Positions 35,441-47,630 of a stretch of DNA of 64,000 bases are shown piece by piece. The first letter of the stretch is position 1. Each line of letters starts with the position of its first letter. The stretch is from Sinotaia quadrata (Eukaryota > Mollusca > Gastropoda > Architaenioglossa > Viviparidae), in the NCBI GenBank assembly GCA_028829895.1, contig CM054182.1, forward strand, positions 2,505,001 to 2,569,000. The letters are read 5' to 3'. The notes under the pieces were generated by a model, which worked only from the letters and a program-made list of their open reading frames with translations, did not search any database and was not told the origin of the DNA. A program made the position numbers and the translations under genes.

Positions 35441-35509
35441 GCTTTTGAGTTACATTTACGTTAATCATGATTAACGATTTATGACTAATGATAAACAAAT
35501 TATAGTGAC

Positions 35510-35835
35510 TCAATGCTACAACGATCCCTAGTGATATATGAGAGCTACAATAGTGACCTAATGCTACAAAGACCCCTAGTGACCCAATGCTACAAAGAAC
35601 CCTAGTGACCCAATGCTACAAAGACCCCTAGTGACCCAATGCTACAAAGACCCTTAGTGAACCCAATGCTACAAAGACCCTTAGTGACATGAGAACTTCC
35701 TATAGTGCTCCAATAGCGACCTCTAGTGACATGCTACAAATAGTGACCCAATGCTACAACGACCCCTAGTGAAATGAGAGCTACCTATAGTGACCCAATA
35801 GTGACCAAATGCTACAACGACCCTTAGTGACACAG
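35510..35835. repeat. About 30-bp repeat, around 10 copies
   Basis: TAGTGACCCAATGCTACAAA then GACCCC, with inserted ATGAGAGCTACCTA segments. Confidence 0.9.
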
Positions 35836-35849
35836 TTATAACGTTCACT

Positions 35850-36600
35850 TGTTGATCAATAATAAATTCAGTTTTTATTAATTAAATCTTTTATTAATTT
35901 TCATTAATTTTGCGTTCATTCATTTAAAATCCTCATTTTGTGTAAAGTTCCATATTTTAAATGTGTGTTTTGTCTCATCTTGTTAAACGTTTACATTTAA
36001 TAATTCCTATGGGGATCTCTTACGAGCCAAAAGAGTGACTACTATACAGTTGTCACAAAGGACTCATTAAATTTATTTATTTACCGACAGTGTGACAATA
36101 ACGACAATGAAACTGATGTTGGTGGTGGTGGTGATGGTGGTGATATATTTTCATTTTCTTACCCTTTTCGTTTTAAGGGGAGATCATATATTTACTGTTT
36201 TCATTGAATTAACTGCTTTTGTCCCGTCACAGGTCACTGCAAGTAAGCCGTGTGAAATAGCTCAAACGTGACTAAGTGTCACGAGCAATTTCTGGGGATG
36301 GTGAGTGCGCTTGAAAAACAAGTAAGCCAAAAGAGCAACGTCCAATGACGACTAAAGCTAAAATATGGCGGCTGGCTACACTGAACAATTAACGACCTCT
36401 ACGCTTGTCACTGATACATATTTTATCAGTGGAGGCTTGGGTGGACACTAAAACAATTATACATAGATGTCAAAATGACTTCCCACCCACCCTCGCAGGC
36501 TTAATACAATTATTTATCTCTATTTCCATTGCATTCACACACTGGTTTCAAACAGCTGTCACCTGAAACATATGGTAACCTATATAACATTAATAATACC
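35850..36600. other. Unique sequence, no gene recognised
   Basis: A short GGT run lies at about 36119-36145. Nothing else was recognised. Confidence 0.45.
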
Positions 36601-36860
36601 ATTGACATACGCTCCGGTAGTCTCTGGGCGAACTCGGTGAATGTGGGAAATGTATGCTAGAGTACAGGCAGCAGGTCTTGGGTTCAAACCCAGCCATGGC
36701 CTTTACATTTTTTACTTCGTCGATTTCCACCCGGTTCCTAGCTCAGAAATATTGGCCCGTTGTTATTAATATAAGTAAAGTAAATCAGAAAGCGACTCGA
36801 ATTAACCTGATATATTTAGACATTTTAGGGACACGATGTAAGGCTGAAATATAACCGTTC
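36600..36860 (+). mobile_element. tRNA-derived SINE candidate
   Basis: The 36610-36700 part has a polymerase III B-box-like GGGTTCAAACCC pairing as a T-arm, preceded by TACAGGCAGCAGGTCTT, as in many tRNA-derived SINE heads. A poor A-box-like match (TAGTCTCTGGGC) lies about 65 bp upstream. The body that follows (TTCCACCCGGTTCCTAGC, then TTGGCCCGTTG) is more GC-rich than its surroundings and looks like a conserved SINE central domain. The end near 36860 is uncertain, and no target duplication was established. Alternative: an old tRNA pseudogene. Confidence 0.5.
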
Positions 36861-37247
36861 TGTCCGGCACAGGTGTGTCTGCAAACGAGTTTCCGTAAAT
36901 CGAAGATAATTTGAAATTATTGTTTGATTTCACGTGAGTGGGTGAGTGAGGGGGTGAGCGGGAGGGCGGGTGGCTGAGTTAGTCGGTGAGTGATTCAATT
37001 GGGCATGTCGGCTTGAATGGCACTTGAGTGTGTCAGTCATAGAGCCAGTCATCTATTTAATAATCGAAATTGGCCTGATTTAAAGAATCAGTGATTCGAC
37101 CATTTCATTAATCGCTTAGTCACTGAATTAGTTAGTGATCTTAAGAGTCGTGAAAGAAAATAGAAGAAATATTAGCATTAAAGTCATGCCTATATCTTCG
37201 GCATCAAACTAGAACATTTTGTCTGGATACACAGACAGATAGCTAGA

Positions 37248-37516
<269 letters not shown>

Positions 37517-38014
37517 ACAAATACATACTATCATACAACATACGTACATAGTTGTAAAGAAAAAGCCTGCTTTGTGACCAGGGCTTATGTAGAAAAAAAG
37601 AAACTTGCAATTTTAGCGGTGTGCATTGGCACAAATCTCTCCCTAATGAAACTGCTATTGAAATGTGAATTTCCTTAACTGGCCGAGCTTGGGTTTTTTT
37701 TTCACATTGCTTTCACGATCACTCCAATGCGTGCCAAGAAGTAAAAAGCCGAGGTCGCTGTTTTTAACTCACGTTTTAATTTTTCTCTGACGTCAGTTGC
37801 CTATAATTCTCGGACCTAAACAAGAAATTTGCCAGTTGTTTAGAAAGAATTGATAATCGAAAGAAAAAATAAATAGCCAACGTCTCTCTCATCTCCAGTG
37901 TTGGTTGTTTAAAACCTACTTTTTGTTTTATGAATGGCTTAGCTGCATTCTAAAAAGTCGTATATGTGATTCTAGAAATGAAACTGACAAACAAACTTTC
38001 AGTTCGCCGATCTG

Positions 38015-38795
38015 TATATTATGGTTGGCAAGACCAGAAAAGTGTAGAAAGAATATGATTGTTATAGTTAATATGGTTGGCAAGACCAGAAAAGTGTAGT
38101 GAGAATGTGATTGTTATAATTAATATGGCTGACAAGACCAGAAAAGTGTAGTGAGAATGTGATTGTTATAATTAATATGGCTGACAAGACCAGAAAAGTG
38201 TAGTGAGAATGTGATTGTTATAATTAATATGGCAGACAAGACCAGAAAAGTGTAGTAAGAATGTGATTGTTATAATTAATATGGCTGACAAGACCAGAAA
38301 AGTGTAGTAAGAATGTGATTGTTATAATTAATATGGCTGACAAGACCAGAAAAGTGTAGTAAGAATGTGATTGTTATAATTAATATGGCTGACAAGACCA
38401 GAAAAGTGTAGTAAGAATGTGATTGTTATAATTAATATGGCTGACAAGACCAGAAAAGTGTAGTAAGAATGTGATTGTTATAATTAATATGGCTGACAAG
38501 ACCAGAAAAGTGTAGTAAGAATGTGATTGTTATAATTAATATGGCTGACAAGACCAGAAAAGTGTAGTAAGAATGTGATTGTTATAATTAATATGGCTGA
38601 CAAGACCAGAAAAGTGTAGTAAGAATGTGATTGTTATAATTAATATGGCTGACAAGACCAGAAAAGTGTAGTAAGAATGTGATTGTTATAGTTAATATGG
38701 CTGACAAGACCAGAAAAGTGTAGTAAGAATGTGATTGTTATAGTTAATATGGCTGACAAGACCAGAAAAGTGTAGTAAGAATGTGATTGTTATAG
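38015..38795. repeat. 52-bp minisatellite, 15 copies
   Basis: TAATATGGCTGACAAGACCA, GAAAAGTGTAGTAAGAATGT and GATTGTTATAAT; very homogeneous. Edge copies carry GTTGGCAAG, GTGAGAATG and GTTAATATGG variants. Confidence 0.98.
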
Positions 38796-39207
38796 TTCGT
38801 ATGTCCGAAAACAACACTATAAGAGCTATCTCTAAAAACTCATTTAAGTCTTTGAAAGCATTAAATAGAAGGCCTGTTGTTTTGTTTTATGTATTTGTCC
38901 TTGTGTTGATCGGATAGCGTTATTGATAGGGGTTTTCTACATTCTACATTTTAAAATTGATTTCTGTCTCACTATTTCTCCAAGTTCTCGTTCTTTGTTT
39001 GATGTTCATTAGGAATACGAAATAGTATATCTGTTGCTAAGTTAAAACCGCAAAAACCGGAAGTACTTAAATGAAAAATGCACGTTTTCAGCTCTAAATA
39101 CAGCACGTGAGAAAAGGTCTATACTGTGGTTATATGCAGTGTAGAGATACACAAAATCTCCTTAATGTAATTTAAGAAACAAGAATTTCCCTTTGACGTC
39201 ACGTCAG

Positions 39208-39655
39208 CGAATAGTTACAAATACACAAGGTTTGAAGTTTCATGATTTTGGAGGAAGTCAGTTACAAATACACAAGGTTTGAAGTTTCATGATTTTGGAG
39301 GAAGTCAGTTACAAATACACAAGGTTTGAAGTTATCATGATTTTGGAGGAAGTCAGTTACAAATACACAAGGTTTGAAGTTATCATGATTTTGGAGGAAG
39401 TCAGTTACAAAGACACAAGGTTTGAAGTTATCATGATTTTGGAGGAAGTCAGTTACAAAGACACAAGGTTTGAAGTTATCATGATTTTGGAGGAAGTCAG
39501 GTACAAATACACAAGGTTTGAAGTCATCATGATTTTGGAGGAAGAAGTCAGTTACAAATACACAAGGTTTGAAGTCATCATGATTTTGGAGGAAGAAGTC
39601 AGTTACAAAGACACACGGTTTGAAGTTATCATGATTTTGGAGGAAGAAGTCAGGT
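39208..39655. repeat. 48/49/51-bp minisatellite, 9 copies
   Basis: GTTACAAATACACAAGGTTT, GAAGTTATCATGATTTTGGA and GGAAGTCA. The two leftmost copies are 49 bp; later copies are 48 or 51 bp, the difference being an extra GAA. The plus-strand frame with YKYTRFEVIMILEEVS repeats follows from this. Confidence 0.96.
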
Positions 39656-39839
39656 CTCGCGGGACAGTTTTTATTGTTTAAGACATTATTTTTGATCGAT
39701 TCGTGAATCAGTCTCCAACTTCAGATGTAAATTCTCAATAAATATTGTTTTATTCAATCGTTAGCAATTTTAAAGAACAAAAGCAATTAAAGGTCCAGTT
39801 ACATGTTACAGCACATAATGTAAGAAAAAGCTGACACGT

Positions 39840-40015
39840 AATAGTACTGTTCAACAACTTTGATGTGACTAGGTGATTTAGAACATGTTTGACAAGTTTT
39901 AAAAATTGACAGCAATGTATTAGTACTGTTTAACACCTTTGATTTGTCTAGATGATTTAGAACATGTTTGACTAGTTTTAAAAATTGACAGCAATGTTTG
40001 CGTGATTTTAGTAAT
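39840..40015. repeat. Diverged ~70-bp duplication
   Basis: TTTAGAACATGTTTGAC then AGTTTTAAAAATTGACAGCA occurs twice. Confidence 0.85.
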
Positions 40016-40047
40016 TTAAAGCGCTGCTGACGTAGTAATCTTTTTTT

Positions 40048-40205
40048 ATGGTGCGTTATGTTGTGTTACATTGTTTCATGTTGTGTTATGTTGTGTTACA
40101 TTGCTTTATGGTGCGGCTTATATTGTGTTTCACTGTTTTATTGTGCGTTATTATGTGATTTCATTGTTGTATGGTGTGTTATGTTATGTTACATTGATGT
40201 ATTGT
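40048..40205. repeat. Degenerate TTATGTTGTGTTACATTG array, small locus
   Basis: The units GCGTTATGTTGTGTTACATT and TTTATGGTGCG match those of the 2 kb array at 42095. Confidence 0.85.
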
Positions 40206-40319
40206 TGGTATGTTCAACGCTCTTGATACGTTTTGGTAACATACAGCACTGTTCACGTACTGTGGTAATATACAAAATGCTTTACGTTTTTTTAATAATC
40301 GACAATACATAGGTAATCT

Positions 40320-40640
40320 AGAATTGACGTGTTTTAGTAATTTACAGAACTCCTGACGTGTTTTTAGTAATCTACAGAACTCATGTCTTGCTTTTAGTAA
40401 TCTACATAACTCCCACGTGTTTTTAGTAATCTACAGAACTCTTGTCGTGTTTTAGTAATCTACAGAACTCTTGTCGTGTTTTTAGTAATCTACAGAACTC
40501 TTGTCGTGTTTTTAGTAGTCTACAGAATTCTTGTGTTCTTATAATCTACAGAACTCTTGTCGTGCTTTTAGTAAAATCTACAGACTCTTGTCGTGTTTTT
40601 AGTAATCTAGCCTTCTTGTCGTGCTTTTATAATCTACAAC
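40320..40640. repeat. 30-bp minisatellite, about 10 copies
   Basis: TTTTTAGTAATCTACAGAAC then TCTTGTCGTG. Confidence 0.93.
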
Positions 40641-40895
40641 AATCTTGATGATGTTTTTGATAAAAAAATAATCTACAGCAATCTGGATGGTGTTTTTTAT
40701 TAAAAAAAACAATCTACAGCAATCTTGATGATGTTTTTGATAAAAAAAAAAAAAAAAAAAAAAAAACAATCTACAGCAATCTTGATGATGTTTTTGATAA
40801 AAAAAAAAAAAAAAAAACAATCTACAGCAATCTTGATGATGTTTTTGATAAAAAAAATCAAATCTACAGCAATCTTGATGGTGTTTTCCATAACC
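40630..40895. repeat. 45-68-bp repeat with expanding A tract, 5-6 copies
   Basis: CAATCTACAGCAATCTTGAT then GATGTTTTTGATA and an A run whose length varies from 7 to about 25. The word ATCTACAGAACTCTTG of the preceding array is clearly related, so this is a derived sub-array. Confidence 0.92.
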
Positions 40896-40909
40896 TATAG
40901 CACTGTTGT

Positions 40910-41075
40910 TTATACAACATTGTTTCTAATGTTTTCACTCGAAACTCTATCTAGAAACACTTCCTAAGAGTTCAGAGCACACACATTGTTGTTGATACAT
41001 ATTGTTTCTAATGTTTTCACTCGAAACTCTATCTAGAAACACTTCCTAAGAGTTCAGAGCACACACACACGCACA
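40910..41075. repeat. About 80-bp duplication
   Basis: TTGTTTCTAATGTTTTCACT through CCTAAGAGTTCAGAGCACAC occurs twice in tandem, the second copy ending in a CA tract. Confidence 0.95.
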
Positions 41076-41079
41076 TACA

Positions 41080-42090
41080 CGCACACACACTTTAGCAATT
41101 CGTTACAATGCTTTCACAGGTTCGTCGCAGACAGATGTTTTGTGCCAAATTTACATATATGGTAGCACACTGGACCAAAACGATGACGTCATTTCATTTC
41201 CAAGATTGCCCCTTTAGGAAGCTTGTGCTGTTCATTCGGCTTATATTCATTCTACTTTATTAGTCTAGTACCTGAAACCTGATGAGACATCTTTCATACT
41301 TTTTTTCACATCCGTTTTTTTTCCCCAGTATCTCAGTCTTTCAAAACAATATAGATGGACACTTGGCCGGTGTCAATTTATATGAAGGAAGGGAGGCAAT
41401 CAAGAAAATTAATCGAAGAATATATTGTTGATATTGATTAATGTGTGTAGCTAAGCCAGAGAGCATGCAGAAAAAGGGGAATGTGAAAAACGTTGAAACA
41501 ATAAAAACGTCCATTGGTTTGCGGTTAAGTTCTGAACCGAGACTGCAAATAGAAAGAAGTAATCTGTATAGAAGTACAAATGTACCTGTTTAGGTATATA
41601 CAGGTCGATAAGCGCCACTGTGTACATTAAAGTTTTCTTATTGACACACTACTTCAGAAAAGAATTTTTTTTTTACAAAATAGCACGTGTATTTTTATGG
41701 CATAAGACAAACAGCAATAATACATGTATCTTGAAGTGTGACTAAGTGTATTGCTTAGAAAATACTGGAAAATAAATGAATACGCTTTTTCCATTATATT
41801 TAAGATCCTACAGCTCTGTGAAATTCAACTCGGCTCACATTCATTCTTCTAATGTCAGAGCCATTAACTGCTTGCTTGCTCTGTTAGTCTCTAAGACTAT
41901 CGCGAAGTGAGTGCACTGCAGCCAGAAAGGTTGAACTACATGATAAAAAAGGCCTTGTAATATGATTATACAACCATCCATTGTGACAGATGTCCAATCC
42001 ACTAGGAAGTTAAAATTCCATAAAACACCTCTATTTTTAGGAATAATAAGTAGGGAGTAGATGAATCTTTAACCCTCACATAGCACGAAC
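41080..42090. other. Unique sequence, no gene recognised
   Basis: No coding frame, RNA gene or repeat unit seen over 1 kb. A TGACGTCA lies at about 41184-41191. Confidence 0.45.
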
Positions 42091-42094
42091 AAAT

Positions 42095-44110
42095 TTTGCA
42101 GTGCTTTATATTGTTTTTGTGATGCTTTATATTGTTTTTGTGATGTTTTATATTGTTTTTGTGGTGCTTTATATTGTTTTTGTGGTGCGTTATGTTATTT
42201 TTCAGTTCGTTATGTTGTTTTTTAAGGGTGCATTATGTTATGCTATTTTGAAATGCGTTAATTTTTTTGCGATGCATTACGTTATTTTGCAATGCATTTT
42301 GTTCTATTATGTTGTTTTGTGGTGTGTCATAATATATTGCATTGTGTTATGGTGCGTTATGTTGTGTTACATTGTTTTATGGTGCATTATGTTGTGTTAC
42401 ATTGTTTATGGTGCGTTATACTGTGTTACATTGTTCATTGTGTGTTAAGTTTTATTGATTTTTGGTGTGTTATGTTATATTTTTTGGTGTGTTATGCTAT
42501 GTTTCATTGTTTATGGTATGTTATGTTACACTGTTTATTGTGTGTTTTGTTACATTGTTTATGGTGTACTAAAATATGTTACATTATTTATGGTGTATTA
42601 TTTTATATTATTTATGGTGTGTTGTACTATTTCCATTGTTTATGGTGTGTTGTGTTGTATTTTGTTTATAGTGTTTTATTCTAGTTTACATTGTTTATGG
42701 TGTGTTATTTTATGTTACTCTGTTTATGTTGTATTGTTTTTAAGGTGTGTTATGTTAAATTGTTTTATGGTGTGTTATTTTACGTTTATTATGGTGTGTT
42801 ATGTTAAATTGTTTTATGGTGTGTTATTTTACGTTGATTATGGTGTGTTATGTTGTGTTACATTGTTTCGGTGTATTATGTTACATTGTTTTATGTATGT
42901 TAAGCAATGTTCATTGTTTATGGTGTGTTATGCTACATTTAATATGTGTTATATTCTATTGTTTTATGGTGTGTTCTGTTATATTGTTTTTGGTGTGTTT
43001 TTCTATGTTACATTGTTTTAGGTTGTGTTTTGCTACATTGTTTATGGTGTGCTATACTATGTTACATTGTTTATAATTTGTACTGTTACAATGTTTTATG
43101 GTGTGTTATTTTTTGTTACATTGTTTATGGTGTGCTATACTATGTTACATTGTTTATAATTTGTACTGTTACAATGTTTTATGGTGTGTTATTTTTTGTT
43201 ATATTGTTTATGATGTGTTATGTTACATTGTTTTATGGTGTGTTATTCTATGTTATATTGTTTGTGGTGTTTTATATTACATTGTTTACGGTGTGTTATG
43301 TTACACTGTTTATAGTGTGTAATGCTAGTTACACTTTATGATGTGTTATTCGCTATTACATTGTTTATGATGTGTTATGTTTTATTGTTTATGGTGTGTT
43401 ATGTTACATTGCTTTATGGTGTTATTTTTACATTGTTTATGGTATGCTATGTTACATCGTTTTTTTGGTGTGTTGTGCAATGTTACGTTGTTTATGGTGT
43501 GTTTTGTTATCTTATATTGTTCCATGGTATGTGGTGTTATGTTATGTTACGTTACATTGGGGTTTTGTGATTATGCTGTTATTGTTTTATGTTGTGTTTT
43601 GCTATGTTACAATGTTTATGGTGTATTATGTTATGTTGTGTTATGGTGTGTTATGCCATGATAGGTTGTTTCAAGGTGTGTTGTGTTATTTTATATTGAT
43701 TTGTTCCTTGGTACCTTATGTTATATTGTTTTATGGTGAATTATGTTATATTATATTGTGTTATGGTGTGTTATGCCATGATACATTGTTTCAAGGTGTG
43801 TTGTGTTATTTTATATTGATTTGTTTCTTGGTACCTTATGTTATATTGTTTTATGGTGAATTATGTTATGTTATATTGTGTTATGGTGTGTTATGCCATG
43901 ATACATTGTTTCAAGGTGTGTTGTGTTATTTTATATTGATTTGTTCCTTGGTACCTTATGTTATATTGTTTTATGGTGAATTATGTTATGTTATATTGTG
44001 TTATGGTGTGTTATGCCATGATACGTTGTTTCAAGGTGTGTTGTATTGATTTGTTCCTTGGTACCTTATGTTATATTGTTTTATGGTGAATTATGTTATG
44101 CTGTATTAGT
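42095..44110. repeat. 2 kb degenerate minisatellite with a 120-bp higher-order block
   Basis: A basic motif of about 22-25 bp, TGTTATGTTACATTGTTTA plus TGGTG, is highly diverged. From about 43620 four copies of a 120-bp block (GTGTTATGCCATGATACATT, TTGATTTGTTCCTTGGTACC) are nearly identical. Cys/Leu/Tyr-rich plus-strand frames of up to 225 codons come only from the repeat. Confidence 0.95.
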
Positions 44111-44199
44111 CTTAAGGAATCATACTGTATGTTTTGTGTTGTCCGGGATTACTTTAATGAGTATGTGTTGTTTTGACTGTTGAGGATATTTTCTTGCTG

Positions 44200-44203
44200 T
44201 TTG

Positions 44204-44253
<50 letters not shown>

Positions 44254-44255
44254 TG
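44200..44255. repeat. GT microsatellite
   Basis: About 55 bp of GT with TTTG interruptions. Confidence 0.95.
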
Positions 44256-44634
44256 CTGAGCTTGGTTATGCTACAGAATTTAATATTAATCCTTCGCCGA
44301 AATAAATCCTTCCTATTTCATATATAAATAGAGTCAAGCAATAAGAAAGGAAGAAAATAAATATTACAAAAAAAAATTCCTCTTAAGAGGATTTCACCTC
44401 AGAGCTCCAACTATCTAATTTCAACCTTCGAGAGCTCGGCATTATTTGTGATTGAACATGCAAAGAGCCAATTATTTTAACATGATTGCCTATGTCCGTG
44501 ATTAAGTACGATCTAGTCTCCCCATTCGTCAGTCTTTCCTTTCAAGTCGCCATGTTGTGTGTAGTTACGTACTGGCTTCCAGACATTTTTCATGTGCACG
44601 AAATATGGGAGCGTTTTATAAAAAAAGAAAGCAA

Positions 44635-45090
44635 ACAAACGAAGAATACCACCTCAACCAAACAAACAAAGAATACCACCTCAACCAAACAAACAAAGAA
44701 TACCACCTCAACCTAACAAACAAAGAATACCACCTCAACCAAACAAAGAATACCACCTCAACCAAACAAACAAAGAATACCACCTCAACCAAACAAACAA
44801 AGAATACCACCTCAACCTAACAAACAAAGAATACCACCTCAACCTAACAAACAAAGAATACCACCTCAACCAAACAAACAAAGAATACCACCTCAACCAA
44901 ACAAACAAAAAATACCACCTCAACCTAACAAACAAAGAATACCACCTCAACCTAACAAACAAAGAATACCACCTCAACCAAACAAACAAAGAATACCACC
45001 TCAACCAAACAAACAAAGAATACCACCTCAACCTAACAAACAAAGAATACCACCTCAACCAAACAAACAAAGAATACCACCTCAACCAAA
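44635..45090. repeat. 26-bp minisatellite, about 17 copies
   Basis: CAAAGAATACCACCTCAACC(A/T) then AACAAA, with one copy 4 bp short. The unit is not a multiple of 3. Confidence 0.97.
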
Positions 45091-45234
45091 TCAGTCTGCG
45101 GATTCTAAACGTAATTTACTGAGAGTACCATTTTTGAAAATCTTTTATTTCAATATTATTTACTAGGAAAGTTTAATTTATAACATTATTCTTCAAGATT
45201 ACGAAATATAGTTTATCTAGGTCATTGGAAAGGC

Positions 45235-46118
45235 GAAAGTTCACAACAGAAAGTATAATATATCTACATACACACGCGAACGTGTAAGAATATATATCCT
45301 TATACATGAGCGAAGGCGTAAAACATATAATATATATCTTTATACATGAGCGAAGGCGTAAAACATACAATATATATCTTTATACATGAGCGAAGGCGTC
45401 CAAAAGTATACTTTATATGTTTATACACAAGAGAACTCGTCAGAAAGTATAAGTTGTATGTATATACACGAGCAAACTCGTCAGAAAGAATAATATATAT
45501 ATATATATATATACATAAACGAAAGAACGCGTCAAAAGTACAATATATATCTATAGAGCCAACGCATCAGAAAGTATAATATATATATATAAAAGAGAAC
45601 GCGTCTGAAAATATAATATATAACTATATGCGTTAGCGAACGCGTCAGAAAGTATAATATATATATATATATATACATGAGCCACCACAGAGCCAACGCG
45701 TCAGAAGGTATAATATATAACTGTATGCGCGAGAGAACATGTCAGAAAGTATAATATATAACTGTATGCGCGAGCCAACGCGACAGAAAGTATAAAATAT
45801 ATACACAAGGTAACGCGTCAGAAAGTATAAAATATATACACAAGGTAACGCGTCAGAAGTATAAAATATATACACAAGGCAACGCGTCAGAAAGTATAAA
45901 ATATATACACAAGGTAACGCGTCAGAAGTATAAAATATATACACAATGTAACGCGTCAGAAGTATAAAATATATACACAATGTAACGCGTCAGAAGTATA
46001 AAATATATACACAATGTAACGCGTCAGAAGTATAAAATATATACACAATGTAACGCGTCAGAAGTATAAAATATATACACAATGTAACGCGTCAGAAGTA
46101 TAAAATATATACACAATA
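45235..46118. repeat. 35-48-bp minisatellite, about 22 copies, diverged to homogeneous
   Basis: TATATACACAAGGTAACGCG then TCAGAAAGTATAAAATA. The left part is diverged and longer (GAGCGAAGGCGTAAAACATA). The right part (45780-46110) is homogeneous. Confidence 0.95.
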
Positions 46119-46264
46119 GATAGTCTATTGTAATGAAGGAAAGGGTAGTAATAGTATAGTATATAGAGGAAAGAGAGTTGAAAAGCGAACAATGACGACG
46201 GACTAAAAACTGAGTGAGATTAAGAGGATAAAACTCTTTCTCTCTCTCTCTCTCTCTCGTTCTC

Positions 46265-46482
46265 TTTACTCATCCTATTCCCTGACCTTACAGACACCAT
46301 GTTTTGTCATCCTACTCCCTGACCTCACAGACACCATGTTTTGTTATCTATTCCCTGACCTTACAGACACCATGTTTTGTCATCCTACTCCCTGACCTTA
46401 CAGACACCATGTTTTGTTATTTATTCCCTGACCTTACAGACACCATGTTTTGTTATCCTACTCCCTGACCTTACAGACACAT
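46265..46482. repeat. 35-37-bp minisatellite, 6 copies
   Basis: CCCTGACCTTACAGACACCA then TGTTTTGTCATCCTACT. A CT tract (about 46238-46258) precedes it. Confidence 0.96.
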
Positions 46483-46552
46483 TTTTTTAGTAAAGAAGGG
46501 GGGAGACCAACTCCACTACTTCAGTTCACCTCCACTTATTTAAACTTGTTGG

Positions 46553-46592
<40 letters not shown>
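46553..46592. repeat. CA microsatellite
   Basis: About 38 bp of CA. A 35-bp duplication (CTGCCAGTTTAACGCTGTGA) follows at 46676-46747. Confidence 0.97.
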
Positions 46593-46594
<2 letters not shown>

Positions 46595-47267
46595 ATGGCT
46601 CTTGCACGATATATTTTTGTCAGGATTTTAGTCAAGGCCGGCGCTACTGTATGCTTTGCGTCTCAGTATTTAGTCTGCCAGTTTAACGCTGTGACCGGGC
46701 GTGAGCAATCTGCCAGTTTAACGCTGTGACCGAGCGTGAGCAATCTGTCAACTTCATACAGACATATTCTTTACCTCATTACTCTTAAATCACCACAACT
46801 ATATGCAATATACCAGTAACGACTCTTTTTAATGAATACAACAATGTATTTATAACAGCTACATACCATTATTTTCAAGCAACGTGCAATTACTAACAAT
46901 GAGAAGAAACACTTTCACCTAGATCTAACTATACTACCTAATCTACTTTACTACCTAATCTTCACTGTCAAGTCGCTATTCTAACAAAGAGGAAGAAGGA
47001 AAGAACAATCGTGTAGAGAAGGAGAAGGCCTACTGATAGCTTAACAAACTCCTATAAGCAGAGTTTTAGTGAATGGAATCTTAGAAGTCGGAGACCAAAA
47101 GGTTTCCAGATCTGGCAGAGAAGCCACAGAGCAGCAGCAAGTGAGAGACAGAGGGGTCCCACTTTCTATTACATCCATCGCGACGGGGGAGGGGGGAAAT
47201 CGATAACAGTTTAACGTCACCACTGGAGATTGGTTGATCATTACATCATACATTTTCCAACATTGAC

Positions 47268-47630
47268 CATCACACGAGTGAAACAGACGTGCGCACATCA
47301 CACAAGTGAGACAGACGTGCGCACATCACACAAGTGAGACAGACGTGCGCACATCAGACGAGTGAGACAGACGTGCTCACATCAGACGAGTGAGACAGAC
47401 GTGCGCACATCACACAAGTGAGACAGACGTGCGCACATCAGACGAGTGAGACAGAACTGCGCACATCAGACGAGTGAGACAGACGTGCTCACATCACACG
47501 AGTGAGACAGACGTGCGCACATCACACGAGTGAGACAGACGTGCTCACATCACACGAGTGAGACAGACGTGCTCACATCACACGAGTGAGACAGACGTGC
47601 GCACATCACACGAGTGAGACAGACGTCACA
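47268..47630. repeat. 28-bp minisatellite, 13 copies
   Basis: CACAAGTGAGACAGACGTGC then GCACATCA, with ACACGAG/AGACGAG and GCGC/GCTC variants distributed in mosaic order. Confidence 0.97.

Noticed and set aside
42095..44110. Long Cys/Leu/Tyr-rich open frames that look like membrane proteins
   Set aside because: They arise from a TG/TA-rich degenerate tandem repeat, occur in several overlapping frames and have no domain.
47041..47301. Minus-strand 86-codon frame, considered as the missing TM1 exon of the opsin
   Set aside because: It has no hydrophobic TM1 pattern or GN motif and no suitable donor in the needed phase.
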